Shown: positions 1 through 8,258, counted from the first letter of the stretch. The stretch: DNA of 64,000 nucleotides from Glycomyces sp. TRM65418 (GCF_019710475.1 NZ_JAJFAX010000001.1:372001-436000); one strand, 5' to 3'. The notes: generated from the sequence alone by a model not told the origin. Translations and numbers: made by a program.

Positions 1-319
1 GATGGTCTTGCAGGTCGTGCAGGCGCGCGTCCCAGTCCCGTGCCATCGCGGCGAGGAACTGCTGCGCCACGCGCATGGGCTCGGAGTGCAGCCGGTACCG
101 CACGCGACGCCCTTCTCTCGGTTCGGGCGTCACCAAGGCCGCCTCGGCGAGCAGCGCCAGATGCTTGGCGATCGCCTGCCGGGTGATCGGCAGCCGGTCG
201 GCGAGCTCGGTGACGGTGGCCGGACCGCCGGAGGCCAGGTCGGTCAGGATCGCGCGCCGGGTCGGGTCGGCGAGGGCGACGAAGACCCGTTCGGCGGTCG
301 TCTCGGCGTCAGGCGGCAT
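1..319 (-). CDS. ArsR-family winged-helix transcriptional regulator (3' end beyond window)
   Basis: Read on the minus strand from an ATG at 319, the first 106 residues encode a typical ArsR winged helix. 'ADPTRRAILTDLASG' is helix 1-2, 'TVTELADRLPITRQAIAKHL' (about residues 43-62) is the recognition helix-turn-helix, and 'EGRRVRYRLHSEPM' is the wing. No metal-binding Cys motif (CxCxxC) is present in the visible part, so it is probably not a metal sensor. The start overlaps the stop of the SRPBCC gene by 11 bp, so the two are translationally coupled with SRPBCC upstream, the reverse of the usual ArsR-SRPBCC order. The palindromes at 760-800 are its likely operator. The C-terminus lies outside the window. 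Confidence 0.88.
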   Translation of the reverse strand, partial: MPPDAETTAERVFVALADPTRRAILTDLASGGPATVTELADRLPITRQAIAKHLALLAEAALVTPEPREGRRVRYRLHSEPMRVAQQFLAAMARDWDARLHDLQDH

Positions 320-740
320 CGAGGTATCCGACGAGCTCGTCGAGTTCGATCGTCCATCCCTCGACATTGCCTCCGAAGGCCTCGCGATGCGCGTTCTCCG
401 GCAGTTGCGCGAATCCGGTCTCGACCACGCGAAGCAGCGTGCCCGTGTCCACCGGCTCGAGGGTGAACTCGACGTAGGTGCGCCGCGGGTCGTCCTCGGG
501 CAGTCCGGTGATCGGCCAGGTGAATCCGAAGACCCTCGCCTCCTCCACGCGCTCCACGCGCAGTTCGGCGGTCTCGCCGCCGGCCCATCGCATCCACCCC
601 GCCCCGCCGGGACGCAGGTCGATCCGCGCCTCGGTGCCGAACCAGCCGCTGAGTCCCTCGGCGGTGGTCAGTGCGGCCCAGACCTTGTCCGGCGGATGGG
701 CGAGCTTCACGGTGCGCTCGATGCTGTCCGGAAAACCCAT
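309..740 (-). CDS. SRPBCC (AHSA1/START-like) domain protein
   Basis: This 143-aa protein is one SRPBCC/AHSA1 ligand-pocket fold. The N-terminal 'ERTVKLAHPPDKVWAALT' is the conserved first strand and helix of the family, followed by 'GLSGWFG', a 'DLRPGGAGWMRW' strand pair and a C-terminal long helix 'NVEGWTIELDELVGYL'. Proteins of this type bind hydrophobic ligands and are often encoded with an ArsR repressor; the actual ligand cannot be told from sequence. The ATG at 740 is chosen because longer readings run through the operator at 760-800. It is the first gene of an SRPBCC-ArsR operon. Confidence 0.87.
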   Translation of the reverse strand: MGFPDSIERTVKLAHPPDKVWAALTTAEGLSGWFGTEARIDLRPGGAGWMRWAGGETAELRVERVEEARVFGFTWPITGLPEDDPRRTYVEFTLEPVDTGTLLRVVETGFAQLPENAHREAFGGNVEGWTIELDELVGYLDAA

Positions 741-759
741 TGCCTGCCTCCAAATGATC

Positions 760-800
760 GCAACCTCTTGGTTGCGACCATATCGCAACCAAGAGGTTGC
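760..800. promoter_or_regulatory. Twin palindromic operator upstream of the SRPBCC-ArsR operon
   Basis: Two 16-bp sites, 760-775 (GCAACCTCTTGGTTGC) and 785-800 (GCAACCAAGAGGTTGC), each have the form GCAACC-N4-GGTTGC. Together they also form a perfect 16-bp inverted repeat separated by 9 bp. Their centres are 25 bp apart, roughly two and a half helical turns. They sit 20-60 bp upstream of the SRPBCC start, where a promoter is expected, so they are probably the autoregulatory ArsR operator. Alternatively the large repeat could form a hairpin, but the palindromic substructure argues for protein binding. Confidence 0.8.
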
Positions 801-1025
801 GTCAACTATCGGAGGAGCCCTGTTCGAATGCGGACCCGTCCGAGTTCCAGCCGACCGCCCGTCGCCGATCCCCGGTCGGCAAGCACCTCGGCAATGTCCT
901 CGCAAAACCCTGACCGCCCCAAGAGGACGTCGAGCACCCCGCGGGCTCACAGTCCTGGCCCGCCTCTGCGGCGACCGCTGCATGAGCAGTCCCGGCCCTG
1001 CGCATCGCGCAGTAGGATCTCGTCG

Positions 1026-1877
1026 ATGAGGGACCCTCTCGAATCGCTCACTCCTCCCCAGCGTGAACTGCTGGACGTATGGCTGCCCGGGCTCGAAGCC
1101 GAAGCCGACATGAGCTGGAACCTGGTCGAGACGACGGTGCTGCGGGCCCGAGCGGGGGAACGCACCGTCGTCGTCAAAGCGGGTGGCACTGCGGACCATC
1201 ACATCGAACGAGAAATCCGCGCCCACCGTGAATGGACCGGTCCCTGGGTGCGCAGCGGCCGAGCCGCCCGGTTGCTCCACGCCGATGCCGACGCGAAGCT
1301 GCTGGTCACGGAGTATCTTCCCGGCACTCTCGTCCAAGGCACCGCTGCCGCCGCCGAGACGGACACCTACCGGCAGGCGGGCGAACTGCTCCGCGTGTTC
1401 CACGACCAGTTGGCCTTCGAAGACCCCGACTACGAGCCGCGCATGAACGCGAAGGCGCTGGCGTGGATGGACGGCCGCCACCGGATCGAGCCGGAGATCG
1501 AGGCGGAGCTGCGGGCCGTGGTGCAGTCCTGGCCCGTACCGACAGCGGTCTGCGCACCCTCGCACGGTGACTGGCAGACCCGGAACTGGCTGCAGGACAA
1601 CGGCGTGGTGCGCGTGATCGATTTCGGCAGAGCGGCTCTCCGCCCGGCGGCCGAGGACTTCGAACGCCTTGCGGTCCAGGAGTTCGCCTGGCACTCGGGC
1701 GCCGAAGAGGCGTTCGTCTCCGGCTACGGCACGGACCCGCGCGAACCCGAGGCCTGGTTCCGCCAACGAGTCCGCTCCGCGATCGCCACCGCCTGCTGGG
1801 CCCACCTCGTCGGCGCTGACGATTTCGAAGCCCAGGGCCATCGAATGATCGCCGCAGTACTCGCCGAAGCCGCTTAG
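1026..1877 (+). CDS. Aminoglycoside phosphotransferase-like kinase (APH family)
   Basis: A 283-aa protein with the protein-kinase-like APH fold. K51 in 'TVVVKAG' is the probable ATP-binding lysine, 'EYLPG' (96-100) is the hinge, 'SHGDWQTRNWL' carries the Brenner motif with catalytic D182 and N187, and D199 in 'IDFG' is the metal ligand. The family phosphorylates hydroxyls of aminoglycosides or other small metabolites; the substrate here is unknown. The same frame is open far upstream, but family similarity begins at this ATG and the upstream stretch overlaps the minus-strand operon. A strong hairpin terminator follows the stop. Confidence 0.85.
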   Translation: MRDPLESLTPPQRELLDVWLPGLEAEADMSWNLVETTVLRARAGERTVVVKAGGTADHHIEREIRAHREWTGPWVRSGRAARLLHADADAKLLVTEYLPGTLVQGTAAAAETDTYRQAGELLRVFHDQLAFEDPDYEPRMNAKALAWMDGRHRIEPEIEAELRAVVQSWPVPTAVCAPSHGDWQTRNWLQDNGVVRVIDFGRAALRPAAEDFERLAVQEFAWHSGAEEAFVSGYGTDPREPEAWFRQRVRSAIATACWAHLVGADDFEAQGHRMIAAVLAEAA

Positions 1878-1924
1878 AGTGAAGCGTCTGTCTGCGGGTT
1901 CGCATAAGTGTGCAGTACCTCCGC

Positions 1925-1965
1925 CACGGCAATGCCCCGGTCGACCGAGCCGGGGCATTGCCGTG
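1925..1965 (+). terminator. Intrinsic terminator of the APH-like gene
   Basis: A perfect 16-bp stem (1925-1940 with 1950-1965) closes a 9-nt loop TCGACCGAG, about 48 bp after the kinase stop. There is no U-tract, as is common for actinobacterial terminators. The identical loop recurs in the hairpin at 20567-20605. Confidence 0.75.
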
Positions 1966-2058
1966 AGCGCCGAATCCAGAGCCGATCGCTTCCTTGCAGC
2001 CGCCCTTCAAGGGTGTCCCCGTTGGCGCACTGTCGAGGACGGCGACCGCGTCTCATTG

Positions 2059-2083
2059 CGCCCTCCGGTTCGACCGGAGGGCG
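2059..2083 (-). terminator. Hairpin terminator of the epoxide hydrolase gene
   Basis: A perfect 11-bp stem (2059-2069 with 2073-2083) and a 3-nt TCG loop lie 14 bp beyond the minus-strand epoxide hydrolase stop. It can act on both converging transcripts. Confidence 0.65.
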
Positions 2084-2096
2084 GGCTTGCTCGGGA

Positions 2097-3041
2097 CTAG
2101 GCGGCGTCCTGCTGTTCCAGCCACCGCAACATCGCCTGGGTTGTTGCTTCCGGTTGCTCTTGCTGGATCCAATGACCGGAGTCCAGATTGACCACTTCCA
2201 CATCGGGCACGAACGCCGTCAGGTTCTCAGACCTCCGGACCGCATCGCGGTCGCCGTAGATCATGAGGGCCGGCTGGCGGATGACGGGGTCCACGTCCGC
2301 CAGCAAGTGCCAGTTGCGGTCGAGGTTCCGGTACCAGTTGATGCCGCCCGTGAACCCCGAGGATTCGAAGGCGGTGACGAAAACGGCCAGTTCGGCGTCG
2401 CTCATCAAGGGCTCCCCGAGCGGTGTTTCCGCCTTGGCGAGATTGATCATCGCCATACCCGGCTGAGGCGCTGCGGGCGGCTGGTTCTTCCGGTACATGT
2501 TGCGGAGGAACTGGAAGGTGTGGGCTTCGAGTACGGCGTCGGCGACGCCCGGCTGTCGATTGAAGTGGACGAAATAGAAGTCGCCGCCGAGCACGTCCTC
2601 CATGACCTCGACCCAGGGCTTCGCTCCGCGCTCCTGGTAGGGCAGGCTCAGGTTGATCACCTTGTTCACCCGGTCGGGGTGCAACAAGGTCAGTCCCCAA
2701 ACGACCATTGCGCCCCAGTCATGGCCGACGAAGGCGGCGTCCTCGTATCCGAAGTGGTCGAGCAGTGCGATGAGATCGCCCGACAAGTGCTCGATGTCGT
2801 AGTCGGTCACTTCGGTCGGACGGGATGAGTTGCCGTAGCCCCGCTGGTTCGGAACGATGACATGGTAGCCCGCTGCGGCGAGGGCGGGCACCTGGTGGCG
2901 CCAGGAGAAGGCATGCTCCGGCCAGCCGTGACAGAGCACAATGGGCTTTCCGGCGTCTCGGCGCCCTGCTTCGAAGACTTCGAGTTCCACACCGTTGACG
3001 GCGATGAGGGCGGGCTGGGGAAAATCGTTCGGATCGAACAC
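2097..3041 (-). CDS. Epoxide hydrolase, alpha/beta-hydrolase fold
   Basis: A 314-aa alpha/beta hydrolase. 'CHGWPEHAFSW' is the HGxP oxyanion-hole motif and 'FVGHDWGA' holds the Asp nucleophile (D108). 'IYGDRD' near residue 263 supplies the charge-relay acid and 'SGHW' (H290) the catalytic base. An Asp nucleophile in GHDWG is typical of epoxide hydrolases rather than esterases. The GTG at 3041 is chosen because an AAGGAAG Shine-Dalgarno lies 7 nt upstream and alignment starts here; an in-frame extension to 3251 would overlap the divergent regulator. It is divergent from a WYL regulator (gap 193 bp), its plausible controller. Confidence 0.88.
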   Translation of the reverse strand: MFDPNDFPQPALIAVNGVELEVFEAGRRDAGKPIVLCHGWPEHAFSWRHQVPALAAAGYHVIVPNQRGYGNSSRPTEVTDYDIEHLSGDLIALLDHFGYEDAAFVGHDWGAMVVWGLTLLHPDRVNKVINLSLPYQERGAKPWVEVMEDVLGGDFYFVHFNRQPGVADAVLEAHTFQFLRNMYRKNQPPAAPQPGMAMINLAKAETPLGEPLMSDAELAVFVTAFESSGFTGGINWYRNLDRNWHLLADVDPVIRQPALMIYGDRDAVRRSENLTAFVPDVEVVNLDSGHWIQQEQPEATTQAMLRWLEQQDAA

Positions 3042-3234
3042 TGCATCGCTTCCTTGTCGTTTCGGGGTGATCAGGCGATCGCCGGGATCGAAGACGCGGG
3101 TGCGCCCTCGGGTGACGGCTCGGCGCATCGAACTTGCTCTCGGTGCACCGATCTCGGTTGCGGCCTGATCGGCTGCCTCACCATAGGACGCTTCGCGGAC
3201 AGGATCGGTCCTCGATAAGTGGCAGACTGAGAAA

Positions 3235-4200
3235 ATGCGGAACGATCCCACCGGTCGAGCGCTGCAGCTGCTCTCGCTCCTTCAGACGCATCGTTTCTGG
3301 CGTGGCGCCGAACTCGCCGAACGACTCGAGACCACGGAGCGGACGGTGCGCCGTGACGTCGATCGGCTGCGCGACCTCGGCTACCCGGTCGACGCCACGT
3401 CGGGACGATACGGGGGCTACCGGCTGGCGGCGGGGGCGCACGTGCCGCCCCTCGTCCTCGACGATGACGAGGCCGTCGCGGTAGCCGTCGGACTGCGCTA
3501 CGCCGCGGTGGCGGCCATCGGCGGCATGGAGGAAACGTCGCTGCGCGCCCTGACGAAAATCGAGCAGCTCCTGCCTCATCGGCTCCGCCGACGGGTGGCT
3601 GCGCTGCATTCGAGCGTCACTTCGATGCGGTGGCCGGCCGGCGACGTCGTCGATCCCGAAGTGCTCAGTGCGCTGGCCGCGGCGTGTCGAGATCGTGAGG
3701 ACGTGCGTTTCGACTACCGGCGACGCGATGGCGAAGACGGGCGACGGCTCGTCGAGCCGCACCGACTCGTCACCGCCGCCCATCGCTGGTATCTCGTGGC
3801 ATGGGACCGACATCGCCACGGGTGGCGCACGTTTCGGCTGGATCGGCTTCGGGAGCCCCGGCCGGCGGGCGGTCGTTTCACACCCCGCCCGATCCCGGGC
3901 GGGGATGCGGCGGCCTTCGTCGCAGGCTCACTGGGCTCGATACCCCGTCACCATGAAGCGAGGCTCGCCGTCAACGCGGCGTTCGCCGAACTCGAGGGTG
4001 CGCTTCGATGGGTGGACCACACACTGATCGAGACGAAGGCGGACTTCTGCTCCGTCCAGATCCGCGGCGACGACCTCGACTGGCTTGCCGTGACCGTCGT
4101 CCGCATGGCGCTCACCGCCCCAGTGGCCGTCATCGAACCGGCCGAGCTCGCCGACGCCGTCAGGCGGCTCGCCGCTCACCTCGCTGTCTCGCCGCCGTGA
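3235..4200 (+). CDS. WYL-domain helix-turn-helix transcriptional regulator
   Basis: A 321-aa regulator. Residues 1-60 form a DeoR/HTH_11-type winged helix ('RGAELAERLETTERTVRRDV'), followed by 'RYGGYRLAAG', a conserved turn of this family. A WYL domain lies around 135-230 ('HRWYLVAWDRHR' contains the WYL signature), and the C-terminal WCX part includes 'LDWLAVTVVRMA'. WYL regulators sense small ligands or nucleic acids; here the divergent epoxide hydrolase is the obvious candidate target. The ATG is preceded by an A-rich stretch (gactgagaaa). Confidence 0.9.
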   Translation: MRNDPTGRALQLLSLLQTHRFWRGAELAERLETTERTVRRDVDRLRDLGYPVDATSGRYGGYRLAAGAHVPPLVLDDDEAVAVAVGLRYAAVAAIGGMEETSLRALTKIEQLLPHRLRRRVAALHSSVTSMRWPAGDVVDPEVLSALAAACRDREDVRFDYRRRDGEDGRRLVEPHRLVTAAHRWYLVAWDRHRHGWRTFRLDRLREPRPAGGRFTPRPIPGGDAAAFVAGSLGSIPRHHEARLAVNAAFAELEGALRWVDHTLIETKADFCSVQIRGDDLDWLAVTVVRMALTAPVAVIEPAELADAVRRLAAHLAVSPP

Positions 4201-4328
4201 CGATCAGGAGCGGTCCGGCCGATCAGGTCATGCGGGACCAGAATGTGCCGACGCCTGCTGCTTACGACGGCCCTGCCGCAGAAGGCCTAGACTGCTCGTG
4301 AAAACTTCACAGCATTGAAAGGGACCCC

Positions 4329-4982
4329 TTGTCCACCACGTCTTCCGACCTCTCGCGCCTCGCGCCCCTGCCCGAGCCCGATCCGCCCATGAGCGGACGC
4401 AAAAAGGCCCTCATCGCCCTCGTCGCGGTCGCCGCCCTCGCCATGGCGACCGGTATCGGATGGTTGACCGCCCGGCCCGAGGAACGGCCGGCCTGCTGCA
4501 CCGTGAGGACCGCCATCGCAGACGCCGCCGCGGGGCTCGACTACCAGATCCCGCTCGGATGGGCCCAGATCGATGGAAGGCAGCTCACCGGCTCCGCTTC
4601 CACCGCCGCATCGACCGGTGAGCAAGGGGTCACAGGAGCCCAGGTCCTGGCGTTCGCCGACGTCGCCCCCGCAGCGGACCTGGCGACCTGGACCGAAGGC
4701 CTCGCCGAGTCCGCGTCCGGAACCCTCTACGCCATGGTGCCGGACCGCACGGAGCTCCTGTCTTCTGAACCCGCTTCGGTGAGCGGGAACGAAGCCCACC
4801 AGGTCACCTGGTTGATCTCGCACTCCCGTTACGACGGACCGCTTTACGGGCACGTCATCGTGGTGCGCGCCGCCGACGGACGATCCTCTGCAGTGCTGCT
4901 GGGTTTGGTGTACCCGGACGACCCCGCGCTGCGCGAGGAAGTCGGCTGGATCATCGAATCCGCCGGCCGCAACGGCGCCTGA
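4329..4982 (+). CDS. Membrane-anchored extracytoplasmic protein of unknown function
   Basis: A 217-aa protein with a proline-rich cytoplasmic tail (1-20), a positive 'SGRKK' cluster and one membrane segment at about 26-46 ('ALIALVAVAALAMATGIGWL'). A roughly 170-residue outward domain follows that I cannot assign; it begins with a Cys-Cys pair ('ACCTV'). The TTG at 4329 is taken as start because AAAGGGA precedes it by about 5 nt; the first internal ATG (4389) has no ribosome site. No operon partner. I do not recognise the family. Confidence 0.7.
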   Translation: MSTTSSDLSRLAPLPEPDPPMSGRKKALIALVAVAALAMATGIGWLTARPEERPACCTVRTAIADAAAGLDYQIPLGWAQIDGRQLTGSASTAASTGEQGVTGAQVLAFADVAPAADLATWTEGLAESASGTLYAMVPDRTELLSSEPASVSGNEAHQVTWLISHSRYDGPLYGHVIVVRAADGRSSAVLLGLVYPDDPALREEVGWIIESAGRNGA

Positions 4983-5422
4983 ACCGGAGCGGTCGCACCA
5001 GCCGATCGGGATGACCAGTGCCTCCTCAGTCTGGATCGTTCGGCGGTGGCCTCCGCCAGGGCCCCGGCCAGCGGCGCTGCGAAGCGGCCGGCTGGGGGCG
5101 CGGGTTGCGGCACTTCGGCCGTGCAACGCCCGCCGCAACGCTTCCACCTGGGCCCCTTGATAGTTCCGAGTGACGGCAAGGATCGCCTGCGGACGGTCGG
5201 GACCGGATTCGAGGCCTGTGGACCGGTGATTCGACGACGCGCCGCGACCCGCGGCGGAGTCCGCGATGCCGGGGGCGGCGACCGAGCCGCTCGACGAACG
5301 CGGTGCCGACCAGACCGGCCGAAGCCGGGAGCGTTCACGGGACCCGACCGTTGCGGCGCCGCGGTCGCTCGTGAGCCTCAGGGCCACAGCCGATCTGAGG
5401 AAGCGCCTCCGGAAGGATGCCG
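4983..5422. other. Intergenic stretch, no supported gene
   Basis: About 440 bp with only GC-bias open frames on both strands, none with recognisable domains or ribosome sites. A GGAAGG Shine-Dalgarno at 5411-5416 belongs to the next gene. Confidence 0.6.
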
Positions 5423-6271
5423 GTGCCATATGATGCGCCCGTGACGGCGCATCATCTCGGTCAGACGTTTCCATGGCAGGGACGCTCGGTGTCCTGGGAC
5501 CGGTTCGGCGACGGGCCGCCGCTGGTGTTCCTGCACGGCACCCCGTGGTCCTCTCGGCTGTGGCGGCCGATCGCCGACGCCCTGGCCGGCCGCTTCACCG
5601 TCTACCTGTGGGACATGCCCGGGTACGGCGCCTCCTCCAAGCACCCCGAGCACCGGGTCGACCTCGCATGGCAGGGCGAGCTGTTCACCCGGCTGCTTCG
5701 GGGATGGGGCCTCGAACGGCCGCATGTGATCGCCCACGACTTCGGCGGCGCCGTCGCCCTGCGAGCGCGGCTGCTCCACGGCGCGAGGTTCGCGTCCCTG
5801 TGCCTGACCGACGTCGTGGCGCTGCGCCCTTGGGGCTCGCCCTTCTTCACCCTCGTCCAACGGCACGCGGCCGTGTTCGAACAGCTTCCCGCCGCTGTGC
5901 ACCGCGGGGCCGTCGAGGCCTATATCCGCGGCGCGAGCCACCGCGGCCTGCGCGAGGACGACCTCGCGGCACTGGTGGAGCCGTGGACGGGCGATGAGGG
6001 CCAAGGCGCCTTCTACCGCCAGATCGCCCAGGCCGACGAACGCTACACCGACGAGATCGAACCGCGCTACGGCCGGATCGGCGAACCGACCCACATCGTC
6101 TGGGGAGCCCAGGACACCTGGATCCCCCTCGACCGCGCGCATCGGCTGCAGGCGCTGATTCCCGGTTCCTCGCTGGCCGTGATCGAAGACGCCGGACACC
6201 TGATCCAGCTGGACGCACCCGCCGCGCTCGCCGCCGAACTCACCCGCTGGACGGCGGCCGTCCGCGGGTGA
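5423..6271 (+). CDS. Alpha/beta hydrolase with Asp nucleophile (dehalogenase/epoxide hydrolase-like)
   Basis: A 282-aa alpha/beta hydrolase. 'FLHGTPWSSRLW' is the HGTP oxyanion motif, 'WDMPGYGAS' follows, and 'IAHDFGGAVA' puts an Asp (D106) at the nucleophile elbow. 'WGAQDTWIP' carries the acid and 'EDAGHLIQLD' the catalytic His. An Asp nucleophile implies hydrolytic attack on an epoxide or C-halogen bond through a covalent alkyl-enzyme, as in haloalkane dehalogenases; the substrate is unknown. GTG 5423 is preferred over ATG 5417 because GGAAGG ends 6 nt before it but directly abuts the ATG. Confidence 0.85.
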   Translation: MPYDAPVTAHHLGQTFPWQGRSVSWDRFGDGPPLVFLHGTPWSSRLWRPIADALAGRFTVYLWDMPGYGASSKHPEHRVDLAWQGELFTRLLRGWGLERPHVIAHDFGGAVALRARLLHGARFASLCLTDVVALRPWGSPFFTLVQRHAAVFEQLPAAVHRGAVEAYIRGASHRGLREDDLAALVEPWTGDEGQGAFYRQIAQADERYTDEIEPRYGRIGEPTHIVWGAQDTWIPLDRAHRLQALIPGSSLAVIEDAGHLIQLDAPAALAAELTRWTAAVRG

Positions 6272-6389
6272 TCCGGCGCCGGGGCCTCCCGCGTGTCGGG
6301 TCCCGTCGAATCGGTGAGCCGCGCCTCCGCGCCTTGGACGGTCCGCGGCCGCGGACCTATCCTGAAGTCGGGGCCCGGCATGCGGGCCC

Positions 6390-6437
6390 GCGGACGAGGG
6401 AGCCGTACCCGCACCACGACAAGACGGCCTGAAAAGG
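6390..6437 (+). ncRNA. Guanidine-III (ykkC-III/mini-ykkC-type) riboswitch
   Basis: The segment contains the hallmark strings of the guanidine-III pseudoknot in order. P1 strand GCGG (6390-6393) is followed by ACGAGG (6394-6399), P2 strand GCCGT (6402-6406), P1 partner CCGC (6409-6412), GACAAG (6418-6423) and P2 partner ACGGC (6424-6428). The Shine-Dalgarno GAAAAGG (6431-6437) follows immediately, so folding can mask or expose it, matching translational control in this class. It sits directly before two SMR genes of the Gdx/SugE subtype, the known target of this riboswitch. The boundaries are approximate. Confidence 0.9.
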
Positions 6438-6444
6438 TGACGTC

Positions 6445-6759
6445 ATGGCTTGGACGGTTCTCGTTCTCTCCGGCGTGCTCGAAGCCGTATGGGCATCGGC
6501 GCTGTCGGCTTCCGAAGGCTTCAAGCGCAAGGGCCCCACGGCCCTGTTCGCCGCCGCCCTCACGCTCAGCATGGCCGGGTTGGCGTGGTCGATGACCGCT
6601 CTGCCCACCGGCACCGCCTACGCCGTGTGGGTCGGCGTCGGCGCCACCCTCACCGTGCTGTGGGGCATCCTCACCGGTCGGGAGCGCGCGGATTGGAGTC
6701 GCCTACTGCTGCTGGTGCTCCTGGTCGGCTCGATCGTCGGCCTGAAGGCGGTGAGCTGA
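6445..6759 (+). CDS. sugE: SMR-family guanidinium exporter subunit (Gdx/SugE type)
   Basis: A 104-aa four-helix SMR transporter. The conserved membrane Glu is in 'GVLEAVWASAL' (about residue 13), and 'GTAYAVWVGVGA' is the Gdx/SugE signature, in contrast to Qac-type drug exporters. Gdx proteins exchange guanidinium for protons in the cytoplasmic membrane. It is controlled by the guanidine-III riboswitch just upstream and is followed after 1 nt by a second SMR gene, so the two probably make a heterodimer with opposite topologies. The ATG follows GAAAAGG by 7 nt. Confidence 0.92.
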   Translation: MAWTVLVLSGVLEAVWASALSASEGFKRKGPTALFAAALTLSMAGLAWSMTALPTGTAYAVWVGVGATLTVLWGILTGRERADWSRLLLLVLLVGSIVGLKAVS

Positions 6760-6760
6760 C

Positions 6761-7099
6761 ATGCCGTGGGTCATCCTGCTCGTCAGCGCCGTGTTCGAAG
6801 CCGTCTGGGCGACCGCGCTCGGCGCCTCGCACGGCTTCACCGAACCGGTCCCCACGGTCGTCTTCGCGGTCGCACTGACGGCGAGCATGCTCGGGCTGGG
6901 CCGGGCGGCCGAGCACCTCCCCATCGGCACCGCGTACTCGGTGTGGGTGGGCGTCGGCGCCGCGCTGACGGTCGGGTACGCGATGGCCGCGGGGACCGAG
7001 TCGGTCTCCCCGGCGAAACTGGTCTTCATCACCGGCGTCATCGCCGCCGTCGTCGGTCTCAAGCTCGTCCCCGGCAGATCAGTCGAGTCGAAGGACTGA
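6761..7099 (+). CDS. SMR-family guanidinium exporter, second subunit
   Basis: A 112-aa four-helix SMR protein, paralogous to its neighbour. 'AVFEAVWATALG' holds the essential Glu, and 'GTAYSVWVGVGAALTVGYAM' is the family signature. It starts 1 nt after the upstream stop, so it must be co-translated and shares the riboswitch. Paired SMR genes often encode obligate heterodimers; the C-terminal tail here ('GRSVESKD') is charged, whereas the partner ends directly after helix 4. Confidence 0.9.
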   Translation: MPWVILLVSAVFEAVWATALGASHGFTEPVPTVVFAVALTASMLGLGRAAEHLPIGTAYSVWVGVGAALTVGYAMAAGTESVSPAKLVFITGVIAAVVGLKLVPGRSVESKD

Positions 7100-7103
7100 G
7101 CTG

Positions 7104-8258
7104 TCATCGTGCTCCGGCGCGGTCGCGCAGGGGGCGGAAGCAGTCGCGGAGGTCTTGGACGAGGAGGTCGGGGGCCTCCATCGCGGCGAAGTGGCCGCCT
7201 CGGTCGAACTCGGACCAGTGGACGATCCGGTGCCTGCGTTCCAGGAGGGGGCGAACGGCCGGGTCGTTCGGGAAGACGGCGACGCCGGTCGGCACCTCGG
7301 ACCGCTCGGGAACGGGTTCGTCGCGCACCGCCCGGTATTGGTGCGCCGAGGTCGCACCCGTGCCGGTGAGCCAGTAGAGGGTGACGTTGGTGAGCAATTG
7401 GTCGACGTCGACGGCGTCTTCGGGGAGATCGGCGGCGGGGTCGGTCCAGTCCTTGAACTTGTCGGCGATCCACGCGAGCTGACCGACCGGAGAATCGTTG
7501 AGGGCGTATGCGAGCGTCTGCGGCTTGGTGGACTGGAGGTCGGCGTAGCCGGTGCCGTCGCGGACCAGATCGCGGACGCCGTCGAGGCGGGCGCGCTCGG
7601 CGGGGGTGAGCGCGGCCAGGTCGGCGTCGCCGGCGGCGGGCAGCTCCAGGCCCCCGTTGATGTGGACGCCGACGACCCGGTCGGGGGCGAGGCGGCCGAT
7701 CGCCGGTGAGACCTTGGAACCCGTGTCACCGCCGTGGGCGCCGAAGCGGTCGTAGCCGAGCCGGTCCATGAGCACCAGCCAGGCGGCGGCGATGCGGGCG
7801 TGGTCCCATGCGGGCGCCGACAGCGGCGTCGAGAACGCGAAGCCCGGCAGGGACGGGGCGACCACGTGGAACGCGTCCGCCGGGTCGCCTCCGTGCGCTC
7901 GAGGATCGGTGAGGGGGCCGAGGATCCGCGTGAACTCCACGACCGACCCGGGCCAGCCGTGGGTGATCACGAGCGGCAGCGCGTCGGGTTCGGGCGAGCG
8001 CACGTGGAGGAAGTGCACGCGCTGGCCGTCGATCTCGGTGAGCCCCTGCGGGAACGCGTTCAGGGCGGTCTCGTGGGCGCGCCAGTCGTAGCGGTGCAGC
8101 CAGTGGTCGGCGAGCTGCTGCAGGTAGGGCACCGGGACGCCGGGACTCCAGCCCGGTTCGGGACTGGCGGCGGGCCAGCGGGTGCGCCGCAGCCGGTCCC
8201 GCAGGTCCTCGAGCGCGGCCTCGGGGATGTCGATGCGGAAGTCGGCGATCGGTTCCAT
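7104..8258 (-). CDS. Epoxide hydrolase with N-terminal EHN domain
   Basis: A 384-aa microsomal-type epoxide hydrolase. Residues 1-90 form the EHN domain ('ALEDLRDRLRRTRWP', 'WRAHETALNAFPQ'). The alpha/beta hydrolase core follows, with 'THGWPGSVVEF' (HGWP), the Asp nucleophile D178 in 'AHGGDTGS' and the catalytic His in 'FDRGGHFAAMEAP' close to the C-terminus. This family opens epoxides to diols; bacterial members vary widely in substrate. The ATG at 8258 is chosen from AAAGGA 5 nt upstream; a much longer in-frame reading upstream has no family similarity. It converges on the SMR operon with a 4-bp gap. Confidence 0.9.
   Translation of the reverse strand: MEPIADFRIDIPEAALEDLRDRLRRTRWPAASPEPGWSPGVPVPYLQQLADHWLHRYDWRAHETALNAFPQGLTEIDGQRVHFLHVRSPEPDALPLVITHGWPGSVVEFTRILGPLTDPRAHGGDPADAFHVVAPSLPGFAFSTPLSAPAWDHARIAAAWLVLMDRLGYDRFGAHGGDTGSKVSPAIGRLAPDRVVGVHINGGLELPAAGDADLAALTPAERARLDGVRDLVRDGTGYADLQSTKPQTLAYALNDSPVGQLAWIADKFKDWTDPAADLPEDAVDVDQLLTNVTLYWLTGTGATSAHQYRAVRDEPVPERSEVPTGVAVFPNDPAVRPLLERRHRIVHWSEFDRGGHFAAMEAPDLLVQDLRDCFRPLRDRAGAR

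Noticed and set aside
75-1025. N-terminal extension of the APH-like kinase frame
   Set aside because: It runs over the SRPBCC/ArsR operon and its operator and shows no family similarity; the kinase starts at 1026.
5046-5444. 132-codon frame between the anchored protein and the Asp-hydrolase
   Set aside because: No ribosome site or recognisable content; it overlaps the start region of the hydrolase.
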